Shown: positions 1 through 10,664 of the stretch, piece by piece
How positions within the stretch are numbered: the first letter of the stretch is position 1
Layout of the letters: each line of letters begins with the position of its first letter
NCBI RefSeq assembly: GCF_963576675.1
Contig: NC_088913.1
Location: 83,451,001-83,515,000 of the forward strand
DNA length: 64,000 bases
Origin: Euphorbia lathyris
Taxonomy: Eukaryota; Streptophyta; Magnoliopsida; Malpighiales; Euphorbiaceae
Direction: 5' to 3'
Program-made: the position numbers and the translations under genes
Notes under the pieces: generated by a model
Databases searched by the model: none
What the model was told of the DNA's origin: nothing
Seen by the model: only the letters and a program-made list of their open reading frames with translations

Positions 1-1305
1 GACCAATTTTTGAGCCTTTTGTGGCTGATTTGGACATTTACGAGCGTAATGCCCCTTTTGACCACAAATGTAACACCGATCAGTCTGCTTATTCCTGTTG
101 GTCTTTTTCTTGAAAAACTTGAATCGTTTCTGCCGTCTGGACCCTTGATATGAATTAGGGAATTTAGAGAGTCTAGAGAGCTTCCTGTAGTGTTTCTTCT
201 TTGAGGGACGACAGTCACATTTGCTATCCTTGCACTTGATATGTAGGTAAGATTTGTTGCAAAATTTCTGAGCAAGATTTCTTTGGGACATGATATTGCT
301 GAAGAGGCGTTGTTGCTCACACAATTTCTCTAGAGCAAGAAGAGTGAATTGGTGAATTTCCCCAATGCTGATGTCGGCGAAATTTCTGCCTGTAGCTGTG
401 ATGAGACGTTGTAACTCTGGTTGGAGTTCGGTTGGTAGAGAGGCAATGTAAGTGTACCGAAGATTCGGATCATTATACCCATTTAGCATGTAGTACCTCT
501 TCACCATTCTTTGATAATGAAAGTCTAGATCTTTTTTCTTCAAAGAGCAGCATTTCATATCAAAGAATTCTTGTTTCATCTGGTTGTGATATTTTTTAGG
601 ATCGCCGATGAACTGTTGATGGATTTCTCCCAGAGCATGACTAGCAGTTGGAAGATTGAGAAAGGCGGCCATCTTGTATGGTCCAAGACTTTGGTACCAT
701 TCTCGAAGCGTGCCTGTAAACCGGGAGACAAATTCAGTTAGCACCTCCTTCATGGTGACATCTTGTTTAGTCATTTGCAAATCTATCCATGCTGCCATTT
801 CATGGAGATGGTCTCGCCATCGATGAGGAGGGAGATGATCAAATGTGAACCAAGGACCAGATGTTGGCTTGGTAGTTTTAGGTTCTTCATAGAACATAAA
901 ATCTTCATCAGCTGGTTCTTCAACTGTGGGTTCTGTCACACCAGGGGTTGGTGCAGAAGAATGTTGTTCATCAGCCATGAGTATCTGAGTAATATCAGTA
1001 ATATCAGCATCAGGTTCTGAAGGAAGATCTTCAGATGTTCCTTCTGAGGAGTTTGTAGAATACTCCGGGACAGTGGTGAGATGGTTAATCATGGAAGCCA
1101 TATTGGAAAACATAGGTTGTTTGTCTTTTGAGGGCCTGTGATGTTTTGGCTTCGGAGAATCTTCTTCAAATGAGCCGGAAGAAGATAAAACTTTTGTGGG
1201 TGGAGCTTGAAGTTGTTCATGGATCATCTGAAAAGGAGTATATGTTTGTGCTGGAGGTGGAAAAGGTGAAAAATGATGAGGGGATCTGGAAAAGGGATCC
1301 ACAAA
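1..1305 (-). pseudogene. Endogenous pararetrovirus, coat-protein region (partial, cut by window edge)
   Basis: On the minus strand this is the direct in-frame continuation of the movement-protein ORF after its TAA stop, and it stays open for all 435 codons to the window edge. It carries an acidic N-terminal stretch, a region resembling the caulimovirid coat protein, a basic Lys/Arg-rich tract, and near the edge a CCHC zinc knuckle (C-X2-C-X4-H-X4-C, about 34-75). In the Caulimoviridae such a protein forms the capsid and its knuckle binds nucleic acid. Protease and reverse transcriptase would lie beyond position 1. The single stop separates it from the upstream region, so in the family's usual polyprotein arrangement this copy is broken. 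An LTR-retrotransposon gag is possible from this part alone, but the adjoining movement protein argues for a pararetrovirus. Confidence 0.7.
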
Positions 1306-3207
1306 TTATGGAGGAGAAGTTGAAGGTTGAGATTGAACCTTTGCCAAGTCTGCTTCTACTTGAGCTAACTGATCTTTTAACCTCCTAATCTCAGCTTCTT
1401 TCTGGTTGAATTCTTGACCAAATCTTCGCTGAGAGATCAAAGTTCGAAGATTGTTGTCAACCTTTTGGATCTGCTGTGTCAGATCTTTCTGCGTTTTGAG
1501 TGCAAACTCTGTCAAAGAATCAACCTTTTGGGACATGTGTTTCTGGGAGGAAACCATATGCTCAAGCTTGTGATCAATCTTTTGAAGATAATTATTCTGG
1601 GCTATGGCATTGTCAGTCTGCCAGTTTAGCACAGACTCAAAGGGTTTAGGTTCTTCAAGATGGCCAGTGTGGGTAACAGTATGGGAAGGTATGTAAGGAA
1701 AGGATACTGTTTTAGACTGGGTGTTGGTTTGTTTTGTCAAAGGTGGGAAATCTTCTGGGGTAAAACTGGTGTTCATCATGCATGGTTGTACAAGAGGTGG
1801 TAGTTCTGGAGAATTAACAGGTGGAGAAGGATGACACCGTCTTTTTAATTTTGCAAGAAATTCAAGCTCCCTTTTGTAGATTGCAAGAGGCTTTAGATAA
1901 GCTGGGGTGACCTTAAATTGAGGGTCTGGAGTGATATCTTTTCTGGGATGGATACCGATCCAAGGTGCATCATCATCATCAGGCTTTGTCGGAGCTCTGG
2001 TTGAGGACGAGCGACATGCTCCTTTTTTGGATGGCTTTGTTGTTTTCTTGTGCGAGTAATTATCGCAAGAATCATCATCAGAATCAAGATCTTCTACACA
2101 TGTGCACGATGGATCACACATCCCACTACCGGGAACATCCCAGATGAAATGACCATCTATGTGTGAAACATAGGTGTGTCGACCATCAGGCCCAAAACTA
2201 TGGATGGGAATTTTCTTTTCTCTCGGAAAAGAGGCCGGAGAGATCATCATGGCTTGGTGAAAGGAGTGCCTTGGGGGCTGAAAAACTGTTTTTACCAGTC
2301 CATCTTCCCTGTTTTGAAAGGATGAAGAAGTGGTTTGGACGGGCTGAGAAATCTGGTGCAATTTCTCATATGCAGTGAGCCATTCAAGAGGCATCAACTG
2401 AGTAAGCTCTTCCCTGGAGATCTGGCGAGGGATTTGTACAATTGTTGGATTATCATCTTCCTCCGCAATTAAAAACAAGGCTTCAGATGAAGTACTCTGG
2501 GTTGGCATGTCAAGTGCATGATTCTGGAGCCGATAAATGAGTTGGTGGTGAATTGTTGCTGCAACAGCTGTTGAGATTTGTTCAGCACCAATTAGCTGTA
2601 CTTGAATCTTAAAGGTGGAAGGAAAGTTTGGGTCGTGTAATGAAAGGTTGAAGTTTGGAAAAAATGTTAGAACAATACTACCGGCATTGAGTGTTTTTAA
2701 AACTGTGCCGATGACAGCATGTTCAAACTTAAGAAATCTAGTATCCAACAGGCTTACTCGTGCTGTGACTGGAAGACCCTTCCTACCATGAAGAGTCAAA
2801 ATAATACGTACTGCCCCAAGGTGGAAATGGGAGTATCCTTCTTGCCTCCATTTGGATATGAAAGAAGTAGGAATGTCCAAGGTTACATATTGTTCTGCAC
2901 TGGTAGCCTTTAGAGAACATTGGTCCATTTTGGAAGTTTGGACATATTTTTTAGCATACGGTCGTCTGGTGGAGATCAAAGATCGGATACTGCGTGTGAT
3001 AGAAGAATCACGCCTATAAATGTTGTAGGGATTGATCAATGGTAAGTTGGTTGAGTGGATTTGAACATCTTCTGGAACATAAGAGTATTCCACAAAATTT
3101 TCAATTTTTGAGGTTTTGGTTTGTCGAAAGGATGATGGGATAGAAAGAGAAGAAGAAAGTTGGATGGGATTAGAATTAGAAGTTGAAGGTAATTCCACTA
3201 ATAGCAT
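1306..3207 (-). CDS. Endogenous pararetrovirus movement-protein ORF
   Basis: A 633-codon open frame. Residues of roughly 95-250 match the 30K-superfamily movement protein of Caulimoviridae, which in viruses of this family opens plasmodesmata for cell-to-cell spread. A Ser/Asp/Cys-rich linker follows, and the last 90 residues are Gln/Glu/Leu/Lys-rich with heptad spacing, suggesting a coiled coil like that of virion-associated proteins. The start is the first ATG after an AT-rich leader. The frame ends in TAA at 1306-1308 and resumes at once with the coat-protein region, so one point mutation separates parts that petuvirus- or florendovirus-like genomes encode as a polyprotein. I see no tRNA-Met primer-binding site in the 800 bases upstream. 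The family call is good; the genus is not resolved. Integration in chromosomal DNA is inferred from the surrounding plant repeats. Confidence 0.75.
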   Translation of the reverse strand: MLLVELPSTSNSNPIQLSSSLSIPSSFRQTKTSKIENFVEYSYVPEDVQIHSTNLPLINPYNIYRRDSSITRSIRSLISTRRPYAKKYVQTSKMDQCSLKATSAEQYVTLDIPTSFISKWRQEGYSHFHLGAVRIILTLHGRKGLPVTARVSLLDTRFLKFEHAVIGTVLKTLNAGSIVLTFFPNFNLSLHDPNFPSTFKIQVQLIGAEQISTAVAATIHHQLIYRLQNHALDMPTQSTSSEALFLIAEEDDNPTIVQIPRQISREELTQLMPLEWLTAYEKLHQISQPVQTTSSSFQNREDGLVKTVFQPPRHSFHQAMMISPASFPREKKIPIHSFGPDGRHTYVSHIDGHFIWDVPGSGMCDPSCTCVEDLDSDDDSCDNYSHKKTTKPSKKGACRSSSTRAPTKPDDDDAPWIGIHPRKDITPDPQFKVTPAYLKPLAIYKRELEFLAKLKRRCHPSPPVNSPELPPLVQPCMMNTSFTPEDFPPLTKQTNTQSKTVSFPYIPSHTVTHTGHLEEPKPFESVLNWQTDNAIAQNNYLQKIDHKLEHMVSSQKHMSQKVDSLTEFALKTQKDLTQQIQKVDNNLRTLISQRRFGQEFNQKEAEIRRLKDQLAQVEADLAKVQSQPSTSPP

Positions 3208-4822
3208 TTTTAGTGTTTTTTTTTATTGATTTTTACACTCAAAACGACGTAATTTTGAGTATTTTCACCATAAAAAAGTGTCCCCACCTAATGATCCCTC
3301 CTATATATATATAGATAAAATAAAATACTAATGTAAGATAAATATTTTAAAATTTCATCTTGTTCCGTTCTAATAAAAAAAAATTACTAATATTTTAAAA
3401 TTTCATCTTGTTCCGTTCTAATAAAAAAAATTACTAATACCATAAAAAAACTGTTTCAAAAATTTGAAGATCAAAATGATCAAAATTAATAAGTTGTAAA
3501 TTTAAAAAACAAATTGACCAAAATTAATAAGTTCAAAAGATTCAATCTTTTACGTATAATTTAGTCCTATACAAATAATTATTTTTTTCCACCAAAACAT
3601 TGGACCTAATGGTATAATGATAGTGGTATAATGAGAAATAGAAATAGTGATTATATTTATTACTTTTTAACTTTTTATGTTATTTAACAATTTAGTGTCA
3701 AGTATTTAAATTATTATACTTAAAATATTAATCAGTTAATAAGACTAGACTGCTAAATAAAAAAAATAAAAAAACCAATAAATTATTTACCAAAAAAAAT
3801 TATACCTAAAATATTTTTTTACAAGGTATAATTTAGTCTAGTATTTACCAGATATGTACCTAAAATTATGCCTAATATTTACCAGATACATTATTCATTC
3901 TTGAGACATTATTCCATTTGAGATTAGAGAGCTTTTAGTCAATCCACTTTCTCAATTTGAAATTTTCCACTAAACCACATGAGATCTGAACCCCACCGAT
4001 CACCAGAACCACCAGAAAAATGCTATATTATTACCATTAAATTGAACCATGTATTGTTAAATAGTATCTAAATCTAAAATTTCAATTTTTTTTTTATCTA
4101 TTCGATCTATCTGTTGATCCAAATTTCTAATTTTTTTTATCCTATTAGATTCTCATTAAATCCAAATTTGTAACTTTTTTTACCAGTTGAATTTTTATTA
4201 AATCTAAATTTCTATTTTTTTATCTATTAGACTTTTTTAAATCCGAATTTTTTCTATTAAACACCAATCCAAAGCAATCTTATATTCGCCATTAGTTACT
4301 ATAATACCCAAAACAATTCTTCAAATAAAAAAAAACTAAACAATTTACTAAAAACTAAAAAATACGGTTTTGGAGGAGCAAATTGCTATTGTATACACAA
4401 ATACAACCAAGGTTAGTTCACCCTAGTTAAAAATAATAAAAGGAGTGCCACGTGTACTCACGCATGCGGCATGCCTCAGTGCACAAATTAGGATTGTTTG
4501 GCTGCAAGATCAAGTATAATCCCGGATAAACAATCAAAATCAATGTTCTTTTTTAAATTACAAAAAAAACTTCCACCGCCCCATCACTCACCGCCGGTGA
4601 CTTTTAAAGGAAAGAAAATACTCTCAGATCCAAAACTCCACCAAACAGATGGTTTCGCAACAATATTCACTTAAAAGGTATTATCCGAGTAGCCGGAGAA
4701 AAAAAAACAAAATAAAAATGAAGCCAAAACTATAGAGAAGAAGAGGCTCAGATCCGAACATGATAAGATCAGGCAAGGCAAAATATATACCACCACGGCT
4801 GAATCAACCGGTTGCCGCATGA
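3208..4822. other. AT-rich intergenic stretch with a short tandem duplication
   Basis: No coding region is supported. A 48-bp unit is repeated twice at about 3343-3438. The rest is low-complexity A/T sequence with short poly-A and poly-T runs. From about 4560 the composition becomes more gene-like, with less AT bias, leading into the P1 block. Confidence 0.6.
3343..3438. repeat. 48-bp tandem duplication
   Basis: Two nearly identical 48-bp units in tandem, each starting TATTTTAAAATTTCATC. They differ only by one A in a poly-A run. Confidence 0.85.
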
Positions 4823-4867
4823 AAAAGACCAAAATGGCCTTCTCATTTTTCAGGCCATCCAGGTTAC

Positions 4868-4939
4868 CTCGCCGATAAAAATGGCAATATTCTCCACTTC
4901 CTGATCGGACGCTCCCGGACACGTACGGATCGGTTTCAT
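4868..4939 (-). other. Possible short first exon (24 codons), divergent partner in P1
   Basis: An ATG at 4939-4937 opens 24 codons up to GAG|GTAACC, a good splice donor. The paralogous copy at about 60,405-60,477 keeps the ATG, the reading frame and the donor although about a quarter of the codons differ. Kept frame and splice site in two diverged copies suggest a real exon in the ancestor. I do not recognise the peptide and find no downstream exon on the minus strand. Confidence 0.3.
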
Positions 4940-5061
4940 CACAGCCCCTTGGAGAAACTAATAAATTATTTACCCTATATATGAAAAGAAAGAAGAGGAA
5001 ATGTTGAGTGAAAATGAGTAAAGTTCAGTGACCATTGGTGTAATTTAACCATTAGAATTCC

Positions 5062-5265
5062 ATGAAATCATCGACTCAGCCAAGCAGCACCGCCGCAGCC
5101 TGCGGCGGTGCTGCGGTTAAGCCTCAATCGTTTCCGGGAGCGTCAAACAATATTGCTTCGCTGCTCGGATTTTATAGTGGGATTGTTTTTGTGTCTCTTC
5201 CGTTTTTGCCCTTTGGTCTAGTACAGGTTAGTTTCGGATTCGAACGTTCTAGATCCACAGTATAA
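5062..5265 (+). other. Unrecognised 67-aa ORF or first exon, P1 copy A
   Basis: The ORF starts at 5062 with a Ser/Thr/Ala-rich N-terminus, followed by a hydrophobic segment (about residues 30-55) that could be a signal anchor or transit-peptide part. A splice donor CAG|GTTAGT lies at about 5228, so coding may end there rather than at the ORF stop. Copy B at about 60,598-60,790 keeps the first 26 codons in frame and then shifts because of one extra A in CAAAACAATATT. The function is unknown. No further exon follows, so this is either a gene fragment or a first exon whose remainder has been lost. Confidence 0.3.
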
Positions 5266-5330
5266 GGCTGTCTTCGTCATTAGACAGCACTGTAAATTAA
5301 ACTAGCATAAATATATTAATTTTTTAATAC

Positions 5331-5755
5331 TCCTTCATAAAATAGAGACATATTTTATAGATTAAATTTATAGAGTATAGATTAAAATACTGTTTATTAA
5401 TGATTCTTCTTTTTATGTCATGGATTAAAATGCTCATTTTTATAACCACTTTTTATAAATTGAAAATTTAAAATGATAAAAAAATATACTTTCTTTGTTC
5501 CATAATGTTTATCGTTTAATAAAATACACGCAAATTAAAAATTATAATTAAGGTTAATATTTTATAAAAAAAAATTGTCAGATTTACCCTTTGTAATTAA
5601 TGTTAATATTTTTACTAATGTTAGGGATCAAAACTTCAGGCGACAAAGTATTCTGACAGCAAATTTAGTAAAATGGGGTGTAATTAATGTTAACATAGAA
5701 AAATTTAGTAAGCTCTATTCCTTGTGAGCGGAGATTTGGGATTAAAATTCCAAAG
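5331..5755. other. AT-rich spacer, no feature seen
   Basis: Low-complexity AT-rich DNA without sustained coding potential or clear repeats. Confidence 0.5.
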
Positions 5756-6266
5756 GGTAAATTACACCCATGGCCACTGAATTTTATATATTTTAATATT
5801 GTGATTGCTGAAGTTTAATTATTAAAAATATGACTAGTGAATTTTAGATTTTTTAATACCATATGCCACTAAATTTTAATTAACTCTTCAAAATGACCGT
5901 TAACAACCTCAAAATAAAAATATTCAAAAATTAAAGTTATTAAAAACGACATTTATCATGAAACGATATTTTTTATTTTCCAAAGTCACATTTTTTGGAG
6001 CTTCTCTCTCTAAAAATTCACTCTCTCATCTAACCAACCAATACATTAATAACTTGTAAACGAAAATTTTCAAAGATTAAAGTTCTTTAAAATATCACTA
6101 ACTTTTCAAATTTTTTATTTTGAGATCGTCAACAATTATTTTGAGGTGTTGAGTGGCCACCAGTGTTAAAAAATATAAAGTTCAATTACCATACCGTTAA
6201 GAATTGAAATTCAGTGGTAACAATGTTAAATTGATAAAGTTTGATGGCCATGAGTATAATTTACCG
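5756..6266. mobile_element. Fold-back MITE, about 511 bp
   Basis: The left end GGTAAATTACACCCATGGCC is mirrored by the right end, whose reverse complement is GGTAAATTATACTCATGGCC. The AT-rich interior has no ORF. The size and terminal inverted repeats fit a non-autonomous DNA transposon. I did not find a clean target-site duplication, so its superfamily is open. Confidence 0.7.
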
Positions 6267-6628
6267 AAATTTCAAAAGTCACTTGATTGAAAACGAATTT
6301 TTGTCCTTTATATCTTGGAAACCGTAAAAGATCAGTGAATAAAAAAAATGGAGTATTGCGTATTGGAAGATGGAGTAATTAAAATAAGGGCATAAGGGTA
6401 GTTCATATATTTATCCCACTTGAAATAAGCACTACGTCACACAATAGGAAACAAAATTGGTTCTCTTAAACGACAAACTTTGAGGAACATGGGGAGTAAT
6501 TAATATGAAACTCGTTAATAAGGATAAAATAGGAAAAGGTTGCATTGAAAACCAAACCAAACAAATAATATGAAGTAAGAAAAATTGATGAAATGTGATA
6601 GTTATTTTGAAATGGAAGGAGTATATAA
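6267..6628. other. Spacer between MITE and LINE, start of block P2
   Basis: No gene. The last 35 bases (about 6594-6628, including TTGAAATGGAAGGAGTATAT) are shared with about 57,178-57,212 and mark the left flank of block P2 just before the LINE insertion. Confidence 0.6.
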
Positions 6629-8497
6629 AAACAACAACAACAACAAAGCCTTAGTCCCGAAATGATTCGGGATCGGCTAATATGAACCATCATATAAAAC
6701 CGTGAAATCAAGTCATGTCAGCGACACAAATTCGCTCCCTCTACTCCGTCCTATCCACTACCATATTTTCCTCAATTCCCAGTAAACTCATATCACTCTC
6801 GATCACCCTCCTCCAAGTTTGCTTAGGTCTTGCCCTACCCCTCACCACTACATCCCTTTGCCACTCTTCGGTTCTCCTAACCGGCGCATCAAGCGCTCTA
6901 CATCTCACATGGCCAAACCACCTTAGTCGGTTTTCTCTCATTTTATTCTCAATAGATGTGACCCCTACTTTTGTCCTAATTATTTCATTACTCACCCGAT
7001 CCTTTCTCATCTCCGCCACTGACATCTTATGGATGTGGCAGTGTTTCACTGCCCAACACTCCGTACCATATAACAATGCTGGTCTATTTGCCGTCCGGTA
7101 AAATTTCCCCTTCAATCTATTAGGCATGCTGGGGTCACAAAGGAAACCCGTAGCACTCTTCCACTTCGACCAACCAGCTTTAATCCTATGAGCAACATCT
7201 CCATCTACTTCTCCATCTGTTTGGATAATAGATCCTAAATACCGGAAGCAATCTGAGGCCTGAACAACTCTCCCATCTAGGGTGATTGTCCCTGCCTCCC
7301 TACTCCTATGGCCGCTAAACTTACACTCCAAATATTCTGTCTTACTTCGGCTCAACATAAAGCCTCTAGATTCTAGAGTTTGTCTCCATAGTTCCAACTT
7401 CCTCTCCACTCCTTCTTTCGTCTCATCAACCAATATCATCTGCAAACAGCATGCACCATGGTATACCATCTTGAAGTGAACTTGTTAGTTCATCCATAAC
7501 GATGGCAAAAAGAAATGGGCTTAGTGCGGAACCTTGATGCACTCCAATCTTAATAGGAAACTCTTCAGTCTTCCCAACACTAGTACGTACACTCGTGCAT
7601 GCTCCCTCATACATGTCCTTTATGATGTCAATATATTTCCACAAAATGCCTTTCCTTATCAAGGCCCACCAAAGTACTTCCATTGGTACCTTATCATATG
7701 CTTTCTCCAAGTCAATGAAAACCATATGCAAGTCTTTATTCTTATTTCGATAGTGCTCCATTAATTGTCTCATTAGATGGATGGCTTCCATAGTTGATCT
7801 TCCCGGCATAAAGCCAAACTGGTTTTCCGAGATCTTCACCATCCTCCTTAGCCTTTATTCGATCACTCGCTCCCAAAGTTTCATAGTGTGACTCATTAAT
7901 TTGATTCCCCGGTAGTTGACACAATCTTGGACATCGCCTTTGTTCTTATACAAAGGGATTAAGATACTTTTCCTCCATTCTGATGGCATCCTATTGTTTC
8001 TCCAAATTTTGTTGAAGAACGTCGTCAACCATTCGATTCCTCTTTCTCCCAAACATCTCCAAATCTCAATAGGGATGCCATCAGGTCCTACTGCTTTCTT
8101 CAACTTCATCTTATTTAATGCCATTTTGACTTTACCCTTTTGAATTCTCCGCAGGCATTCATGATTTATCATATCGTGATGGATACTTATATCTCCAACA
8201 TCTTGTCTGCAATCTCCATTAAATAAGTCATCAAAATAGGACCTCCATCGTTCCTTGATATCCTTATCTCCAACTAGGACTTTCTGGTCCACATCCTTCA
8301 CACATTTAACTTTTCCGAGATCTCGCGTCTTCCTATCTCTCATCCGAGCAATTCAATATATGTCTCTTTCCCCTTCTTTCGTATCCAATTTGGTATACAG
8401 ATCCCGATTCACCTTTGCTCTAGCATCTCGTATGGCCTTTTTTACTTCCCTTTTAGCCTCTATGTATTTTTCATAGTTCTCGTCACTCCTACACTTC
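6629..8497 (-). mobile_element. RTE-clade LINE, 5'-truncated copy A
   Basis: The minus-strand element ends 3' at 6629 in a (GTT)n tail preceded by the GGACTAAGGCTTT-type motif shared with copy B (55272-56327). That is the usual end of plant RTE LINEs, which carry a TTG-type tail instead of poly-A. It contains the end of the endonuclease-RT linker, the RT and the C-terminal domain. The 5' junction at about 8497 abuts block P2, whose other copy (57,178-57,232) lacks the element. The two sites differ by about 20 bases at the junction, suggesting a small target deletion rather than a clean duplication. Confidence 0.85.
6741..8497 (-). pseudogene. RTE LINE reverse transcriptase (broken)
   Basis: Read on the minus strand, the pieces run 8497-8353 (linker), 8343-7855 (RT N-terminus with the KAVGPDGIPIE motif), 7842-7426 (RT core with [21 protein letters not shown] and the catalytic FADD), and 7469-6741 (thumb and C-terminal domain to the stop). 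The frame shifts between pieces; one shift lies right after FADD, where the next segment continues in another frame. The enzyme family primes reverse transcription at nicked target DNA. With several frameshifts this copy cannot make it. The same RT, less damaged, is at 55272-56253. Confidence 0.85.
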
Positions 8498-8500
8498 TGT

Positions 8501-9858
8501 CCACCATTGTGCGAAGACGTATTCCATCTCTTGTGCGAATTTTGTGTATGATTTCTAACTACGATTTGTTTGTGTGATTTCAATAGCAAAAGTCAGAAAG
8601 AATGTAAGTCATCACGTTATTTTTTATGTACTTCTAACTTTTTTGTGCGATTTTGGTTTAAGATTTCGGGTATTTGATGCTACGATTGTTGGTCCATTAT
8701 GAGATAGTATTAGTTCCAAATGGGGCTGAATGGAACTATTGGTTAATTTATTCTTTTTCAAACTTAATTCAATTGGTGTTTTTAAATTTGCTTAGCACGG
8801 ACGCATGCTTCTGAGTTAGAAGCAAATTCAGATGAATGACTATCACAGTCTACTGAGTTTGATTCTCAATCGGACGAATGCACTTAACAGACGGTTTATG
8901 GGACAGAGCTTCTTACTTCTCAGAGATGAAGATTAGACGTCTGTTTAAATAGACAAGGCTTATATACGAAATAAATGGGTTTGAGCAACCAATATAATCA
9001 GATTCAATAAAGGTAGAGTTAGGAAATCGTTACTGAGTAGATTTATACTGGTTCGACCTCTAACCTATGTCTAGTCCTGAGAATACCTTCTTCTGAGCTT
9101 TAATCCACTAAAGCACTCTTTCACGGGTATAGCACAAACCTTTATACAATAGACAGAGCTTCTGTAAAGTACCTTCATTTACACTCACACTCAACTATCT
9201 ACCTCTTTTGATATTTGCCTATAACCAAAGCAAACAACATAGCTTCTAATTTTTTTGAATAGAAAATGAATTCTAATATAGAACACAATGAAGATCGATA
9301 TCTCTAATGCACAAACACAAATATTGAAATGATTGTGTATTACAAGTATTGTTATAATTTTACTTGGAAGCTTTGATCTCTTTATGCAGTGTGTAAAATC
9401 GTCAATTTCACAATGAGCATTGCACTTGGTATTTGTAGTAGAGGCTTGGACAGAAGATCTGTTTGAAATTCAAACAAGACATTTGGAGGAAAACGACTCC
9501 TGTCAATATCAGCTTCTAACTTATGTGTCTTGCAGTCCAAAAGTTTATCATTGCAGAAGGATGAGCTCTTTTGTCTTGAGTCGCGCTTTTTCTAACTTTT
9601 GATAAAGCATAGCCATAGTTTGTCATCTTTCTATCTTAGGTATGTACAAAGAGACGTTGAGAGGACAATACTTCTTTAGCTTGTACTTGTTTCCAAAATA
9701 GGAAAAGACGTGATGTGACAGGGTCAACATCTACTTGTTTTGTAGCTTTCTTGCTTCTGATTTGTTTGGGCTTCTCAATTTGGTTCCAAAATTAAGCTTT
9801 TAGCCTTTTGTCTTCTTCAAGGCCTTTTACATTGTTCTCGATCTAATGCTTAAGTATA
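8501..9858 (+). repeat. Block P2, copy A (paralogous to 57232-58545)
   Basis: About 1.35 kb of near-identical sequence in the same orientation as 57232-58545. It includes 190 bp of host DNA plus most of a Sirevirus-type LTR, so the LTR insertion predates the block duplication. Copy A continues past 9858; copy B is cut at 58545 by a CACTA end. Confidence 0.9.
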
Positions 9859-9991
9859 GAATTACTTAACAAACTTGTTAGCAAAAATCAAACTTAATTT
9901 AATTCTTGAATTTGTATATTTTTGGGGATCTAATTTTCTTATTATTTTATTTTTGTCAAAATCAAAAACTCGTGGAAATTGTGTTTCAACA
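8697..9991 (-). mobile_element. Sirevirus-type LTR (second family), 3' LTR of a truncated element
   Basis: It runs from TGTTGGTCC to GTTTCAACA, the same termini as the large Sirevirus at 13027-32061, but the body differs, so it is another family. The following 270 bases contain polypurine-tract-like motifs on the minus strand, which identifies this as the 3' LTR of a minus-strand element whose coding part has been lost. Confidence 0.75.
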
Positions 9992-10260
9992 ATCTCCCCA
10001 TTTTTGAAGGTGACAAAAATTTTCAGAAAATGAATAAATTTAACTTACTCCCCCAAAATTGTGGAACTTACTCTTGTTTCTGGATACTCCCTCATAAGGG
10101 TTGCGCTGGTAAATTTTGCTAAACTTTGAAAACACTCAGAGGGTTAAAACGTTCAGTAGCAAAAGAAATATTCTGAGATTAAGAGATTAGAATGTTCAGT
10201 ATCAGAGGCAAACTTAACATCGGAAATATAGAAGATGTGTTAGAGGACACGAACAACTAG
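9992..10260 (-). mobile_element. Residual internal 3' region with repeated polypurine tracts
   Basis: Directly inside the LTR lie CTCCCC at 9994, CTCCCCC at 10048 and CTCCCTC at 10087, which are G-runs on the minus strand. Their order, spacing and surrounding words (the last is followed by ATAAGGGTTGCGCTGG) parallel 21923-22035 of the larger Sirevirus. Homology stops near 10260; everything upstream in the element is deleted. Confidence 0.7.
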
Positions 10261-10520
10261 ATGTAAGTTATTGTTTTAAATACTTTGGTGTCGTTTCGTG
10301 CACAAAATGTAATAGAATAGTTATTCCTATGTTTGAATCCGACAACCATTGCCTTCAATTTAGATATGTTTTAGCTGTTACCGATCTCTTAACCAGGAGA
10401 GAAAAAACTCTTAAAAATCGACTATCTTTTTTTTATTAAAAACTTAATTAATTAATCACCATTAATTTTCTTCAATATACATATGTTTCTACCTGTTACT
10501 TCAATTTAATCTAAGGAAAT
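10261..10520. other. Spacer upstream of the P3 gene
   Basis: Unique AT-rich DNA without coding potential; it would be the distal promoter region of the P3 gene. Confidence 0.4.
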
Positions 10521-10523
10521 ACC

Positions 10524-10533
10524 CTATATAAAG
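10524..10533 (+). promoter_or_regulatory. TATA box of the P3 copy A gene (candidate)
   Basis: CTATATAAAG is a good plant TATA box. It lies about 130 bases upstream of a possible 5'UTR splice donor (AAAG|GTACAA after 10664). The UTR candidate contains a tandem TTTCAATTTCAAGTGC-type repeat. The link to the coding exon at 11984 is inferred from the intron model, not shown. Confidence 0.4.
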
Positions 10534-10664
10534 GCCTATTCCTTCCCTTAATCTTTTTATTATAACTATTTTTACTTTCAATTTCAAGTGCCAAAAACTA
10601 TTCTTACTTCCAATTTCAAGTGCAAGTGCTTAGCTCCAGAAAAAGAAAAGGAAACTAATTAAAG

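Larger units (their letters stand above)
4823..5330 (+). repeat. Block P1, copy A (paralogous to about 60365-60810 and 62156-62200)
   Basis: This segment recurs in the same orientation about 55.5 kb downstream. Conserved features include both short exon-like ORFs, the interval between them, and the motif TTTTATAGTGGG. After position 5302 copy B carries a pogo-like element. Copy A reads straight through TAGCATAAAT at 5303, the same string that follows the element in copy B, so this copy is the empty site. Divergence is visible but moderate. Confidence 0.85.

Noticed and set aside
6715..7101. Plus-strand ORF opposite the LINE RT (also 5947-style shadows at 55947-56246)
   Set aside because: Antisense shadow of the LINE reverse transcriptase.
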